Positions 8,586 through 17,238 are shown, numbered from the stretch's first letter. The stretch is DNA of 64,000 bases from an uncultured Fulvivirga sp. (GCA_947500555.1 CANMSE010000004.1:62001-126000); one strand, 5' to 3'. Made by a program: numbers and translations. Notes: generated by a model not told the origin, from the sequence alone.

Positions 8586-9922
8586 TAACTATTGAGTTTT
8601 ACTTTCAAAGAAGTTCCTTCCTCACTGGTTACAATTATCTCAGAGTCCTTTTCAATATAATCTCCTCTGGTATAAGCATCATATAACTCATCATTAATCA
8701 TCACTTTACCGCTGGGGCGCAATATGGTATGAGCTTTACCGATTTTACCAATCATAGATTCTTCATGAAAACTGCTAGTATAACCATCGCTTCTACTCAT
8801 GGTATCCGTTAGTGCTACACGTGCAAAAAGCTTAGAATCCGTAAATTTTACACCAACTAAAAAAAGTAAAGCCATCCCCCCAAATATTCCAATGGTTGCC
8901 ACAATTGTGGCAATTAGAATTTCATCCATCGCAACGAATGTGAAATCAAATGCATCATTATTTAGCATCACTAATATTAGTGACCCTAAAGTGAAAGCAA
9001 TACCCAAAATCCCTGCTATACCAAATCCCGGAATTACAAAAACCTCTAACGCAATGAGTACCAGACCAACAAAGAATGCTATAATTTCCCAGTTCTCGGC
9101 AAGGCCATTCATATAATAAGGGACGAAGTATAGTACTAGTGCTATTAGCGAAGCAGCTATGGGAAACCCCACTCCAGGAGTTTGCAATTCAAACCAAATT
9201 CCACCAACGATCACCATAATCAAAACGCCACTGATAAATGGGTTGAGAACAAATGCCATAATTTTTTCTGAAGTGCCTAGTTCATAATCAACTCGTTCAT
9301 AGTCTTCCACGCCATTGCGTTCCAGAATTTCTTCAATGCTGGATACTTTTGCTTCACAAAAACCATGTTTAATAGCTTCTGATGTAGAGAAAGTAATAAC
9401 CTGCCCTTCCTTTGTTACACTGTCAATTTCAATGGTTTGATCGACCATCCCTTCTGCTATTTGTGGGTCGCGTCCATTTTCTTCAGCTATTGACCGCATA
9501 GTGCTACGCATATAAGATTGATACTTATCTGGTGCGGCAGAACCATCTTGAAATACTACCGTAGCTGCTCCAATATTTGCCCCTGGAGCCATATATATAC
9601 TATCACATGCTATAGAAATTAGAGCACCAGCAGAGGCAGCATCCTTATTAATGAAAACCCAAATCGGCTTGTCGAAATCCATAATATTTTCTACGATATC
9701 TTTAGCATCAGTGACTACACCACCATAAGTGTCCATTTCTATAATCACATAATCAGCCTCAATTTCTTCAGCATGCTCTATAGCTAACTCTACATAACGA
9801 TTAGAGCGCGGGTCTATCTCAGACTTTATTTCCATCACCATGACAGTGGGCTTATTCTGGCTGAAAGCTGAAATGCTTAATAATAAAGAAATAAGTAGTC
9901 CAATACTTTTGAAGCGTTGCAT
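8585..9922 (-). CDS. nfeD: NfeD-family membrane-bound serine protease
   Basis: A 445-residue long-form NfeD protein. It has a signal peptide, a ClpP-like serine protease domain (NKDAASAGALISIACDSI with the nucleophile Ser, preceded by EMDTYGGVV), four to five C-proximal transmembrane helices, and a soluble OB-fold NfeD domain ending KVKLNS. In archaea and bacteria this family works with stomatin/SPFH partners and cleaves stomatin-type substrates. The ATG at 9922 is chosen over a TTG or upstream ATG at 9976 because the signal peptide starts there and an exact TAnnTTTG box lies 22 bases upstream. The usual SPFH partner is not adjacent. Confidence 0.9.
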   Translation of the reverse strand: MQRFKSIGLLISLLLSISAFSQNKPTVMVMEIKSEIDPRSNRYVELAIEHAEEIEADYVIIEMDTYGGVVTDAKDIVENIMDFDKPIWVFINKDAASAGALISIACDSIYMAPGANIGAATVVFQDGSAAPDKYQSYMRSTMRSIAEENGRDPQIAEGMVDQTIEIDSVTKEGQVITFSTSEAIKHGFCEAKVSSIEEILERNGVEDYERVDYELGTSEKIMAFVLNPFISGVLIMVIVGGIWFELQTPGVGFPIAASLIALVLYFVPYYMNGLAENWEIIAFFVGLVLIALEVFVIPGFGIAGILGIAFTLGSLILVMLNNDAFDFTFVAMDEILIATIVATIGIFGGMALLFLVGVKFTDSKLFARVALTDTMSRSDGYTSSFHEESMIGKIGKAHTILRPSGKVMINDELYDAYTRGDYIEKDSEIIVTSEEGTSLKVKLNS

Positions 9923-9943
9923 ACCATGTATTTTTGCCTGAAT

Positions 9944-9951
9944 CAAATATA
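9944..9951 (-). promoter_or_regulatory. -7 box for nfeD-kdsB
   Basis: The reverse strand reads TATATTTG, an exact match to TAnnTTTG, ending 21 bases before the nfeD ATG at 9922. This position supports the shorter nfeD start, since the longer one would be translated from within the promoter. Confidence 0.5.
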
Positions 9952-9953
9952 AA

Positions 9954-9961
9954 TACTTTTG
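9954..9961 (+). promoter_or_regulatory. Possible -7 box on forward strand
   Basis: TACTTTTG matches TAnnTTTG exactly and lies only two bases from the reverse-strand nfeD box, making a back-to-back promoter pair. It overlaps the TTG used as the start of the downstream gene (9959), so either the box is fortuitous or that start is wrong. Confidence 0.3.
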
Positions 9962-10636
9962 ACTCCAAAACCCCAATTACAATACTCCCATACTTTCAAT
10001 GGAGCAATCTGGAAAGTACTGTTTTCTAAAGATATTGACTTCATAGCTATAGAGGTTAGAAACGAAACTGATATGAAACTTGAGTTTTATCTTTTGGACC
10101 TAATTGAATATGGTCTAAATCCAATTGAAATTCAAGGAATAGAATGGTGGATGTCATTGGATAAATTGACCAACGAGGACGTGATTATTAAAAGATATGT
10201 TGCAGATGCGAATCCGGAGGTGGTAGAATATATAGGGTGGAGCATTAATCAAAAGCAGGAAAGTTGGCACAAGACTGTTGATTCATACGTTTCTGATATA
10301 GAAGATACTAGCACGACTGACCCATCGTTTTATTCCGGAAATAATGACCATTTCAATTTAATAAAAGAGTTTGTTTTGGAAGTGTCAGGAGTTGAGATCT
10401 TGGATGTAGGAGCTGAGTATTTGGAGCGAGAGGATATACTTTCTGTTTCCTACTATATAAAAAGTGAAAAGTTGGCTAATTATTTGCTGATAAGCGATTT
10501 GAATAAGAAAGTTTTGTTCCATCAATTGCTTGATGACAATTTGGATGGAATAGGTCAAAATACATTCTCACTTGTTGATAACAAGCTTATATTTGCAAAA
10601 CAGAAGAATGAACTCAACATTTATCAAATACATTAA
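9959..10636 (+). CDS. Hypothetical protein, DUF4905-like
   Basis: A 225-residue soluble protein without signal peptide, rich in beta strands with Trp near the start (HTFNGAIWKVLFSKD). The pattern of short strands and the length resemble DUF4905 of Cytophagales; this match is from memory and of moderate certainty. No catalytic motif is apparent. The TTG start is the only plausible initiator upstream of residue 38, because an in-frame stop at 9950 precedes it. The gene is followed one base later by the LysM protein, suggesting one transcript. Confidence 0.6.
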   Translation: MTPKPQLQYSHTFNGAIWKVLFSKDIDFIAIEVRNETDMKLEFYLLDLIEYGLNPIEIQGIEWWMSLDKLTNEDVIIKRYVADANPEVVEYIGWSINQKQESWHKTVDSYVSDIEDTSTTDPSFYSGNNDHFNLIKEFVLEVSGVEILDVGAEYLEREDILSVSYYIKSEKLANYLLISDLNKKVLFHQLLDDNLDGIGQNTFSLVDNKLIFAKQKNELNIYQIH

Positions 10637-10637
10637 T

Positions 10638-11738
10638 ATGCGTGGTTTTCTAATCCTATTTTTTTGCGCATTTGCTGGTGTTACATCAGCGAGTACTTTT
10701 AGTTTAGACTCAATAGGCTCTGAGACGAAAGACGGCAAGACTTTCATTTTGCACGAAGTGGGCAATAATGAAACCCTTTATTCTGTGTCTAGAAAATATG
10801 ATGTCCCGATTTACGAAATCATTAAATATAATCCTCCAACCGAATATGGACTGGATCAAGGGCAAGTTATTCGAATTCCTCTTCCTGATAGAGTAGAAAA
10901 GCCAAAGCAAGAAGTTGTTGTGCCTCAAGTGATCAACGCAACCGAAACGAACTTAACTAATACAGAGACTAAAGAAGCAACAGGAAAGCCTCAGGTCAAA
11001 CAAGAAAAAGTTTTTCATATTGTAAAACAGAGTGAAACCATGTTTTCAATCTCAAGGCTTTATGAAGTAAGTATCGAAGACTTGAAAGTATGGAATGAGT
11101 TGGTTTCAAATAACCTTTCCATTGGTCAGGAACTGATTGTTAAACCAGCTGCTAAAAAAGAACCTGACCAAATGTTAAGTCAAGGTAATAGTCGGCAAAC
11201 TCATGAGGTAAAACAATCTGAAACACTTTACTCTATTTCTAAACTATATGACGTTACTGTAGCAAAGCTCAGGGAATGGAACGACTTGGTAAGTAATGAA
11301 TTAAGTATTGGCCAATTGTTGATTGTAGCTGAGGAGGGAGAGGTGCAAAAAGCTACTGTTATTATTGAAAAACCAGAAGTTAAAATACCAACTGAGGAGA
11401 CTGTGCCGACTGTTGTGAGAATTGATACAGCTAAATACAATGTAAAACCAGAAAAGAGAACCAATTTCGAGGAGGTTTATGAATCTGGCCTGGCAACGGA
11501 AATTGAAGGAACATCCGGTAACCGAAAGTATTTGGCATTACATCGTTCTGCTAAAGCCGGTACCATAATGAAAGTTAAGAATGAAATGAATGATCAGGAA
11601 GTTTTTGTCAGGGTTATAGGGCCTCTTCCTGACACAAGTGTCAATAAAAATTTAGTGGTTAAGATCTCAAAGGCTGCTTATGACCGTTTAGGTGCTATTG
11701 ACCCTAAATTTAGAGTAACGGTTTCTTACATTCCGTGA
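10638..11738 (+). CDS. Exported LysM protein with C-terminal double-psi beta-barrel
   Basis: A 366-residue protein with signal peptide (MRGFLILFFCAFAGVTSAS), then three LysM repeats. Their cores are NETLYSVSRKYDVPIYEI, SETMFSISRLYEVSIEDL and SETLYSISKLYDVTVAKL, each ending GQxLxV/IP. The C-terminal 90 residues (ASG-like GLATEIEGT, then AKAGTIMKVKN and VFVRVIGPLPDTSVN) resemble an RlpA-type double-psi beta-barrel. The LysM repeats predict binding to peptidoglycan in the periplasm. The ATG at 10638 is one base after the upstream stop; an upstream alternative at 10572 would lack a good signal peptide. The gene overlaps the next one by four bases (GTGA). Confidence 0.88.
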   Translation: MRGFLILFFCAFAGVTSASTFSLDSIGSETKDGKTFILHEVGNNETLYSVSRKYDVPIYEIIKYNPPTEYGLDQGQVIRIPLPDRVEKPKQEVVVPQVINATETNLTNTETKEATGKPQVKQEKVFHIVKQSETMFSISRLYEVSIEDLKVWNELVSNNLSIGQELIVKPAAKKEPDQMLSQGNSRQTHEVKQSETLYSISKLYDVTVAKLREWNDLVSNELSIGQLLIVAEEGEVQKATVIIEKPEVKIPTEETVPTVVRIDTAKYNVKPEKRTNFEEVYESGLATEIEGTSGNRKYLALHRSAKAGTIMKVKNEMNDQEVFVRVIGPLPDTSVNKNLVVKISKAAYDRLGAIDPKFRVTVSYIP

Positions 11739-12508
11739 TAACAGAAGATCTCAAAGACTTTCTTGATGCTAAAGTAGATCAATATAATCGGCCAAGATTT
11801 ATTGACAATGATCCTATTGTTATCCCACATCAATATTCGCTAAAACAAGACATTGAAATAGTAGCATTTTGGGCAGCTATATTGGCTTGGGGTCAGCGAA
11901 TAACAATTATCAATAAATGCAACGAACTTTTTGGTTTGATGGATAACTCACCTTATGATTTTATTCTAAATCATAAGGACAGTGACCTCAAGCGTTTTGA
12001 CAATTTCAAGCATCGAACGTTTAACACCACGGATACTTTGTATTTTATCGAGTACCTGAAAACCTATTATCAACAATATGGTTCTCTGGAAAATGCTTTT
12101 ACTATTGGGCTCAAGTCAAGTCACGAAAATGTGGAGATAGGGTTAATCAACTTTAGAAGGCAGTTTTTTACACTACCTTTTGCTCCTGACAGAACTAAAA
12201 AACATATTGCCACTCCAGAGCGGAATTCTGCTTGTAAGCGAATCAATATGTTTCTTCGCTGGATGGTACGTGATGATGATAATGGGGTTGATTTCGGCCT
12301 TTGGAAAGTGATAAAACCTAGTCAGTTGGTTTGCCCCTGTGATTTGCATGTTGATAGAGTGGCTAGAAAGCTAGGGCTAATTAAGAGAAAGCAAACTGAT
12401 TGGCAAACGGCTACTGAGTTGACCAATAATTTAAAGCAACTTGACCCAAATGACCCGGTGAAATATGATTTTGCACTGTTTGGTTTAGGTATTGAAGAGA
12501 AGTTCTAA
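11735..12508 (+). CDS. TIGR02757 (DUF2400) family protein
   Basis: A 257-residue protein typical of the Bacteroidota TIGR02757 family. Recognised sections are VAFWAAILAWGQRITIINK near residues 44-62, KRINMFLRWMVRDDDNGVDFG near 168-188, and LVCPCDLHVDRVARKLGL near 199-216, a helix-hairpin-helix-like end resembling DNA glycosylases. Function is not established. The GTG start overlaps the stop of the LysM gene, and the gene ends one base before the convergent pyrE stop. Confidence 0.88.
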   Translation: MITEDLKDFLDAKVDQYNRPRFIDNDPIVIPHQYSLKQDIEIVAFWAAILAWGQRITIINKCNELFGLMDNSPYDFILNHKDSDLKRFDNFKHRTFNTTDTLYFIEYLKTYYQQYGSLENAFTIGLKSSHENVEIGLINFRRQFFTLPFAPDRTKKHIATPERNSACKRINMFLRWMVRDDDNGVDFGLWKVIKPSQLVCPCDLHVDRVARKLGLIKRKQTDWQTATELTNNLKQLDPNDPVKYDFALFGLGIEEKF

Positions 12509-12509
12509 T

Positions 12510-13160
12510 TTATTTTCCCCAGATCTCAGGATCTTTTCTCCAACTTTCTAAAGTTGCCAATTGTTCTTGTTTTACGTAACCCCGTTTTTGAGCTTCTTTA
12601 ATAAGTACACTGTAGTTACTCAAGCAAACCAGTTCAATTCCAGCATCTTTGAAATTTTTGTCCGCTAGATCAAAACCGTAAGTGAATATTGCGATCATCC
12701 CAAGTACCTCAAACCCTGCATTCTTTAAATCAGCCGCTGCTTTCAGGGAACTGCCTCCGGTTGATACCAAATCTTCCAATACGACTACTTTCTGGCCTTT
12801 TACCACTTTCCCCTCGATCATATTTTCCATGCCATGCCCTTTAGGTTTTGATCGGACATAGACAAAAGGAATATTTAGCGCTTCAGCCACTAGTGCCCCT
12901 TGTGGAATGCCTGCGGTAGCTACACCACCAATACTTTCTACGTCAGGAAACTTCACCTTAATTGCTTCAGAAAGAGCATTTTTGATGTAAGTTCTTGCTT
13001 CAGGGTACGATAGCGAAAGTCTGTTATCACAGTAAATAGGTGAGCTCCATCCTGAACTCCATATAAAAGGGTTCTCCAGATTGAGCCTAATGGCTTCAAT
13101 ATCCAGTAGTTTTGAAGCTACTGTTTCCGCTACGGTTATATCTTTTGAATGCTGAGTCAT
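12510..13160 (-). CDS. pyrE: Orotate phosphoribosyltransferase
   Basis: Pyrimidine biosynthesis enzyme joining orotate and PRPP to give OMP; 216 residues. The PRPP-binding motif is VVVLEDLVSTGGSS, the family's VEDVVTTG-type loop. FIWSSGWSSPIYCDNRLSLSYPE forms the orotate side, and GGVATAGIPQGALVAEAL lies between. The ATG at 13160 is preferred over one ten codons upstream because MTQHSKDITVAETVASKLL is the usual N-terminus. The promoter region to 13253 is shared with the divergent NUDIX gene, an arrangement common in Cytophagales. Confidence 0.95.
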   Translation of the reverse strand: MTQHSKDITVAETVASKLLDIEAIRLNLENPFIWSSGWSSPIYCDNRLSLSYPEARTYIKNALSEAIKVKFPDVESIGGVATAGIPQGALVAEALNIPFVYVRSKPKGHGMENMIEGKVVKGQKVVVLEDLVSTGGSSLKAAADLKNAGFEVLGMIAIFTYGFDLADKNFKDAGIELVCLSNYSVLIKEAQKRGYVKQEQLATLESWRKDPEIWGK

Positions 13161-13253
13161 GGACGCGAAATTATTGATTAAAAAACGCAATTTCTATTGG
13201 CTTGCTAATAAATTTTGCATTCATTTGTTAGTCGCAATCATTAAAATCTTTGG

Positions 13254-13943
13254 ATGAATCTTTTCATCAATGACATTCCTGTTCAAATTGTAGATGCTCT
13301 GCAAAAACCTGATAAAAGGGAGTTTAATACTGTTATTAACGCTGAAGTAGAACCGATTACAAGAGCTAAGCTTTTACATCGTGTTTGGATAAAAAATGCA
13401 AAAATCAGTGAGCTAGAGGAAATTCTTGATGTTCTTGATACTACTACTTTTCATGGGTTGGTGTCGCTCACACTCACAGTCAGCAATTATGAAGAGGTCA
13501 AATCATTTGTTAAGAATAAGTTCAAAATCATAAGAGCTGCTGGTGGGCTTGTGAGGAAAAAGGATAAAATTTTGATGATTTATCGCCTGAAAAAATGGGA
13601 CTTACCTAAGGGAAAATTCGAAAAGGAAGAAAAATCAAAGGAAGCTGCGTTACGTGAGGTGGAGGAAGAATGTAATATTCAGGTTAAGCTTAAGAAGAAA
13701 ATCTGTACTACCTGGCACACCTATACAATGAAGAAAAATCGTATCCTCAAAAAGACGACTTGGTATGCCATGGACATTGTCAGGGATAAAGACATGAAGC
13801 CTCAAGTAGAGGAAGATATAGAAGAGGTGAGATGGATGACACCCAAAGAAGTATTTCATGCCCTGGATGATTCATATAAGTCTATTCGCTTTGTATTTGA
13901 CAGATACTTTAAGAAAGAGAAGGAAAAGGCCGCTCAGGTCTAA
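13254..13943 (+). CDS. NUDIX hydrolase with N-terminal extension
   Basis: A 229-residue NUDIX protein. Residues 1-90 form a separate alpha/beta domain without known motif; the NUDIX fold starts near residue 95 (RAAGGLVRKKDKILMIYR). The Nudix box runs GKFEKEEKSKEAALREVEEECNI. It keeps the catalytic REVEEE core, but the penultimate Gly of GX5EX7REUXEEXGU is Asn. Substrate is unknown. It faces pyrE across 93 bases and converges with coaD. Confidence 0.85.
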   Translation: MNLFINDIPVQIVDALQKPDKREFNTVINAEVEPITRAKLLHRVWIKNAKISELEEILDVLDTTTFHGLVSLTLTVSNYEEVKSFVKNKFKIIRAAGGLVRKKDKILMIYRLKKWDLPKGKFEKEEKSKEAALREVEEECNIQVKLKKKICTTWHTYTMKKNRILKKTTWYAMDIVRDKDMKPQVEEDIEEVRWMTPKEVFHALDDSYKSIRFVFDRYFKKEKEKAAQV

Positions 13944-13986
13944 TATTAAAATCAATTAAGATTTTTCATCAGAACCAACAGGAAAG

Positions 13987-14445
13987 TTAGTCTAGACTAT
14001 AAGGAAGGAATTCACTTATATCTCCATTATAACGATGCACTTCTCTTATAATAGAAGAACTAATTGCTGCCAGTTTTGGAGAGGTGATTAGAAATACGGA
14101 TTCCAATTCATCGTTTAGAAATCGATTTACCTGCGAGATACTGTTTTCATACTCAAAATCGGTTGTATTTCTGAGACCTCGTAATAAGAATTTAGCATCA
14201 TATTTTTTTGCCAATTCGGCAGTCAGCTCATTATATACCAGTACTCGCACATTTGGGTGTTCATCGAAAGCATTTTCTATATACCCTACCATTTTATCAA
14301 CATTGAAGTAGCGATTGTTCTTTTTGCTGTTATGACCAATGCCAATGATAATCTCATCAAACAATTCAAGACCTCGTAAAACAATATCTTCATGGCCTTT
14401 AGTAAAGGGGTCAAATGAACCTGGAAAAATGGCTATCTTTTTCAT
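13987..14445 (-). CDS. coaD: Phosphopantetheine adenylyltransferase
   Basis: Fourth step of coenzyme A synthesis: ATP plus 4'-phosphopantetheine gives dephospho-CoA. The 152-residue protein opens KKIAIFPGSFDPFTKGHEDI with the TxGH nucleotidyltransferase motif, has RNTTDFEYENSISQVNR in the middle, and ends with ISSSIIREVHRYNGDISEFLP (ISSTxxR-like). The ATG at 14445 gives the standard N-terminus; a start six codons earlier would overlap DUF3822. It follows DUF3822 by eight bases. Confidence 0.96.
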   Translation of the reverse strand: MKKIAIFPGSFDPFTKGHEDIVLRGLELFDEIIIGIGHNSKKNNRYFNVDKMVGYIENAFDEHPNVRVLVYNELTAELAKKYDAKFLLRGLRNTTDFEYENSISQVNRFLNDELESVFLITSPKLAAISSSIIREVHRYNGDISEFLPYSLD

Positions 14446-14453
14446 CAGACAGA

Positions 14454-15341
14454 CTAAGAACAAAGATGCATGCTATACAAATCAAAGAAATGATGCTCTT
14501 GTACCTCATCGAATACAAATCCAAATTTTAGGTAATCTGGACGATCACCAAAAGAGATATTTTTTATGAATTTATAGAATTCATTATAATGTGGAGACTG
14601 CTTTCCAATATACCCCCACATCACTACATCACTATTTTTCTGTGTTCTGTTGAGTCCTTTGATTACCAGCATGATGTAGCGGATGTACTCGTTAAATTGC
14701 TTGATTGTAAACTGGTTATAGTACTCCAATTTTCCCTTTTTCAGGGTTATGATATGAAGTTTGAAACGATCTATGTATAAGTATAGGGAATCCTTTTTAT
14801 TACTTTTCGCGAAGTTGATTGCTCCATCAATTAAGGCACTGGATTGATGTATAAAACCAACTGAAGTATTTGGGTATAGAGCGCGCAGCCATTCTACCAA
14901 CACTTTACTCATAGCAAATACACAAATAGCATCTGACTTGATATGCTGATAATAGAGAATCTCTTCTGTTTCGGGATTTACCTTCGAGTTTAGTTTGAGA
15001 TAATCTAAAGCAGCCTCTTTGACAAATAGAGAAGAAGGAACTAAGGAAAATTTATTATTTTTTATACTTATTCTTACTGTCTTCCAAAAGCCGGCCATAA
15101 GAAGATGATGATCTTCAAATAGGCTCGCAAGCATAGTTTGTAGCTCTCTATACGTTTTAACACTAGCTAATACGTAATCCTCAAGCAGTAAGACTTGATT
15201 GCTTGCAGAATCTACAACAGAAACCTGAAAGTCACGAACTCCAATCTGGATTAACAAATTGTATTGATGCAAGTTCTCAACATCGAACTTACCATCCTTT
15301 ATTTTCTTTATGAGCTTATAACCTGCAGTTGTAGTATTCAA
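14454..15341 (-). CDS. DUF3822 family protein, PilM/ASKHA-like fold suspected
   Basis: A 295-residue soluble protein of DUF3822, a family seen beside coaD in Bacteroidota. Two half-domains each start with a strand pair of actin-like type: YNLLIQIGVRDFQVSVVDSA near the N-terminus and SLYLYIDRFKLHIITLKKGK near residue 188, with FIHQSSALIDGAINFA between. This resembles the PilM/FtsA/GspL branch of actin-like ATPases, although no clear phosphate-binding glycines are present. The resemblance is my reading, not an established annotation. The next gene upstream encodes a pilin-like membrane protein four bases away. Confidence 0.75.
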   Translation of the reverse strand: MNTTTAGYKLIKKIKDGKFDVENLHQYNLLIQIGVRDFQVSVVDSASNQVLLLEDYVLASVKTYRELQTMLASLFEDHHLLMAGFWKTVRISIKNNKFSLVPSSLFVKEAALDYLKLNSKVNPETEEILYYQHIKSDAICVFAMSKVLVEWLRALYPNTSVGFIHQSSALIDGAINFAKSNKKDSLYLYIDRFKLHIITLKKGKLEYYNQFTIKQFNEYIRYIMLVIKGLNRTQKNSDVVMWGYIGKQSPHYNEFYKFIKNISFGDRPDYLKFGFVFDEVQEHHFFDLYSMHLCS

Positions 15342-15345
15342 TTGA

Positions 15346-16155
15346 TTATTCCCAGTTTCCAGAAGTTGTCACGTCAGTTTTAGAACCAAACCTTAATGGT
15401 TTTTTATTCTTCGCTTCATTATCTTCTGACCTTGTCGGGTCAAATGGCTTAGGGTTTTTAACTTCTATAACATCGACCAAGAGGTTGCTTCGTTCTATTT
15501 CGTTGGCATAAATCTCGAACTTCACACCTTCTTTACCAGGAACATAAGCAATGCGGCTAATGTCCATGTTTAGATCAAACTTAACTTCTTCTAACGACAT
15601 CATAAGGTCTCCCTTTGAAATAGCTTGTCCCGCAGAAAAAGTGATTTGGTTAACTACATTTCCTGAGTTTTTGAACTTATGTGTTACTTTTTTACCCCCT
15701 TGATTCAAAGTATATGCAGGAGCTCCTTGAATAGCACTGCCTCCTTGATCAACTTGATAAGAGACGAAAGAACCATTATTAGCAGCATTTACATTATGTG
15801 TAGTCTTGAATATTCTGTTTTTAGCCGGAATAATATCTAATGTATCATAAGAAATAATTGAACTATCGGCACCATAACTTAGAGTGACAATAGTTTCAGT
15901 TTTTTGAATAATTGGATACTCTCCGTTCTCGATAAAATCAATCAATTTATCCCAGTCGCTGGTATAGTTGCCGTTAACCTCCTGATAAACGATTTGAGCT
16001 TCTCTTATAAATTGCAACTTCTCAATGACGGCAGCCTCTCTAGTGGCAATCATAGCTCTATCATCTATGGTCGATTTTACACTGAAAACTAGATAAACCC
16101 CCAAACAAATGCTGAGAACTAAAAATACTTTTGATAAAATGCCAGTAGTGTTCAT
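15346..16155 (-). CDS. Single-pass membrane protein with pseudopilin-like N-terminus
   Basis: A 269-residue protein. One transmembrane helix lies at residues 8-25 (ILSKVFLVLSICLGVYLVF), then a charged helix and IREAQIVYQEVNGNYTSDWDKLIDFIENG near 49-77. That pattern recalls type II/IV pseudopilins (LRxAQxxYxxxNGxYxxxWxxL). There is no prepilin peptidase site (G before F-x3-E) ahead of the helix. The periplasmic part is beta-rich with no known motif. It is the first gene of the DUF3822-coaD run. Function unknown. Confidence 0.65.
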   Translation of the reverse strand: MNTTGILSKVFLVLSICLGVYLVFSVKSTIDDRAMIATREAAVIEKLQFIREAQIVYQEVNGNYTSDWDKLIDFIENGEYPIIQKTETIVTLSYGADSSIISYDTLDIIPAKNRIFKTTHNVNAANNGSFVSYQVDQGGSAIQGAPAYTLNQGGKKVTHKFKNSGNVVNQITFSAGQAISKGDLMMSLEEVKFDLNMDISRIAYVPGKEGVKFEIYANEIERSNLLVDVIEVKNPKPFDPTRSEDNEAKNKKPLRFGSKTDVTTSGNWE

Positions 16156-16231
16156 TAGTTAATATTTTTAAAATGCAATAATAAGTCTTTTGAAAAGCAA
16201 AACATATGATTTAAGATGCTAATTAATGGAA

Positions 16232-16717
16232 TTATTGCCATAATTTAAAATAGCCTCTCATATTTAGGAGCTCTTTTTTTGACAATCTTCCTCGAAGTAA
16301 ATTATGCTTTATTTCATCAGATAATAGATTCAATTCTTCAAAAGTCACAAACCGTACTTCTTCAATCATTTGATGCTGTTTTAATAACTCAGGGTCAACT
16401 CCTTTAATCAATTCACCTCCGGTGACAGTAACTTCAAAGAATAATTCAATAGCATGCAATTTTCTGTCAAAATATTCATTCACAAAAAGTAAAGAACGAA
16501 CTTGTACATGAAGGCCAGTCTCTTCCAATATTTCTCTTATTAACGCATCCTCAGCACTTTCTTGAAACTTCAATCCACCACCAGGCGGGGACCAGAGTTG
16601 GCCATTAGATCCGATACCATTGTGTCTAACCAGTAAAAGACTGTTGTCCTGAAAACAAATGCCGCAGGCTCTAACTCTAAGTTTATTTTCAAATAGTTCT
16701 TTTGCTTCAGAATTCAT
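16232..16717 (-). CDS. NUDIX hydrolase
   Basis: A 161-residue NUDIX pyrophosphatase with an intact box GGLKFQESAEDALIREILEETGL (metal-binding REILEE). The preceding strand is RACGICFQDNSLLLVRHNGIG, and GQLWSPPGGG leads into the box, as in MutT/NDP-sugar-type enzymes. The exact nucleotide substrate cannot be read from sequence. It is monocistronic, 78 bases from the divergent thioesterase gene. Confidence 0.88.
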   Translation of the reverse strand: MNSEAKELFENKLRVRACGICFQDNSLLLVRHNGIGSNGQLWSPPGGGLKFQESAEDALIREILEETGLHVQVRSLLFVNEYFDRKLHAIELFFEVTVTGGELIKGVDPELLKQHQMIEEVRFVTFEELNLLSDEIKHNLLRGRLSKKELLNMRGYFKLWQ

Positions 16718-16766
16718 TTCAGAATGATAAACATATTTATTGAATAGTTAAAGATTACTGTTCATG

Positions 16767-16774
16767 TATCTTTG
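16767..16774 (+). promoter_or_regulatory. -7 box for the thioesterase-helicase unit
   Basis: TATCTTTG matches TAnnTTTG exactly, 20 bases before the ATG at 16795. A TTG at 16740-16742 is a possible -33 element, with a spacer of 24 bases that is slightly longer than the usual 17-23. Confidence 0.5.
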
Positions 16775-16794
16775 AATCTTTAATTGTCCAATTT

Positions 16795-17235
16795 ATGAAG
16801 GTTTACAATCCGAACTATAAAGAAAGAGTAAAGTCCAATCTTGAGAGACAATTCTTCATGAAACATATTGGGTTTAATCTCGATATTATCGAACCAGGAA
16901 GAACGGAAGGCATATTGAATTTGGAACAAATTCATAAACAGCAAGTAGGCTTCGCACATGGAGGGTTAGTCGCCACATTAGCCGATATAGTTGCTGGTTT
17001 TGCCGCTGTAACCCTTGTTCCGGCAGATCATCACGTGGTGACTGGTGAAATTAAGATTTCTTACCTCAATCCTGGTGTTGGACAGCAATTAAAAGCAAAA
17101 GGATGGGTATTGAAACAAGGTCGAAAAATGAATTTTTGTGAAGCTGAGGTTTGGGCGATAAATGATGGGAAAGAAATATTGATAGCTAAAGCTTCTGCAA
17201 CTATGGTCACCATATTTCCAGAAGAGATAAAATAG
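16795..17235 (+). CDS. PaaI-type hotdog-fold acyl-CoA thioesterase
   Basis: A 146-residue single hotdog domain. The central helix region reads FAHGGLVATLADIVAGFAAVT with the HGG(V)xxxxAD pattern of PaaI/YbdB thioesterases, followed by VTGEIKISYLNPG for the substrate-facing strand. It probably hydrolyses aromatic or medium-chain acyl-CoA; the substrate is not identifiable. The helicase gene begins three bases after its stop, so the two share a transcript without an obvious functional link. Confidence 0.88.
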   Translation: MKVYNPNYKERVKSNLERQFFMKHIGFNLDIIEPGRTEGILNLEQIHKQQVGFAHGGLVATLADIVAGFAAVTLVPADHHVVTGEIKISYLNPGVGQQLKAKGWVLKQGRKMNFCEAEVWAINDGKEILIAKASATMVTIFPEEIK

Positions 17236-17238
17236 ATA

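Noticed and set aside
9923..9976. Longer nfeD start at 9976
   Set aside because: It would place the start upstream of an exact promoter box and ahead of a clean signal peptide at 9922.
13948..13965. Possible hairpin AAAATC/GATTTT between the NUDIX gene and coaD
   Set aside because: The stem is six AT-rich pairs, too weak to call a terminator.
13988..13999. Palindrome TAGTCTAGACTA at the end of coaD
   Set aside because: It lies within the last coaD codons, is short and has no T run, so it is probably chance.
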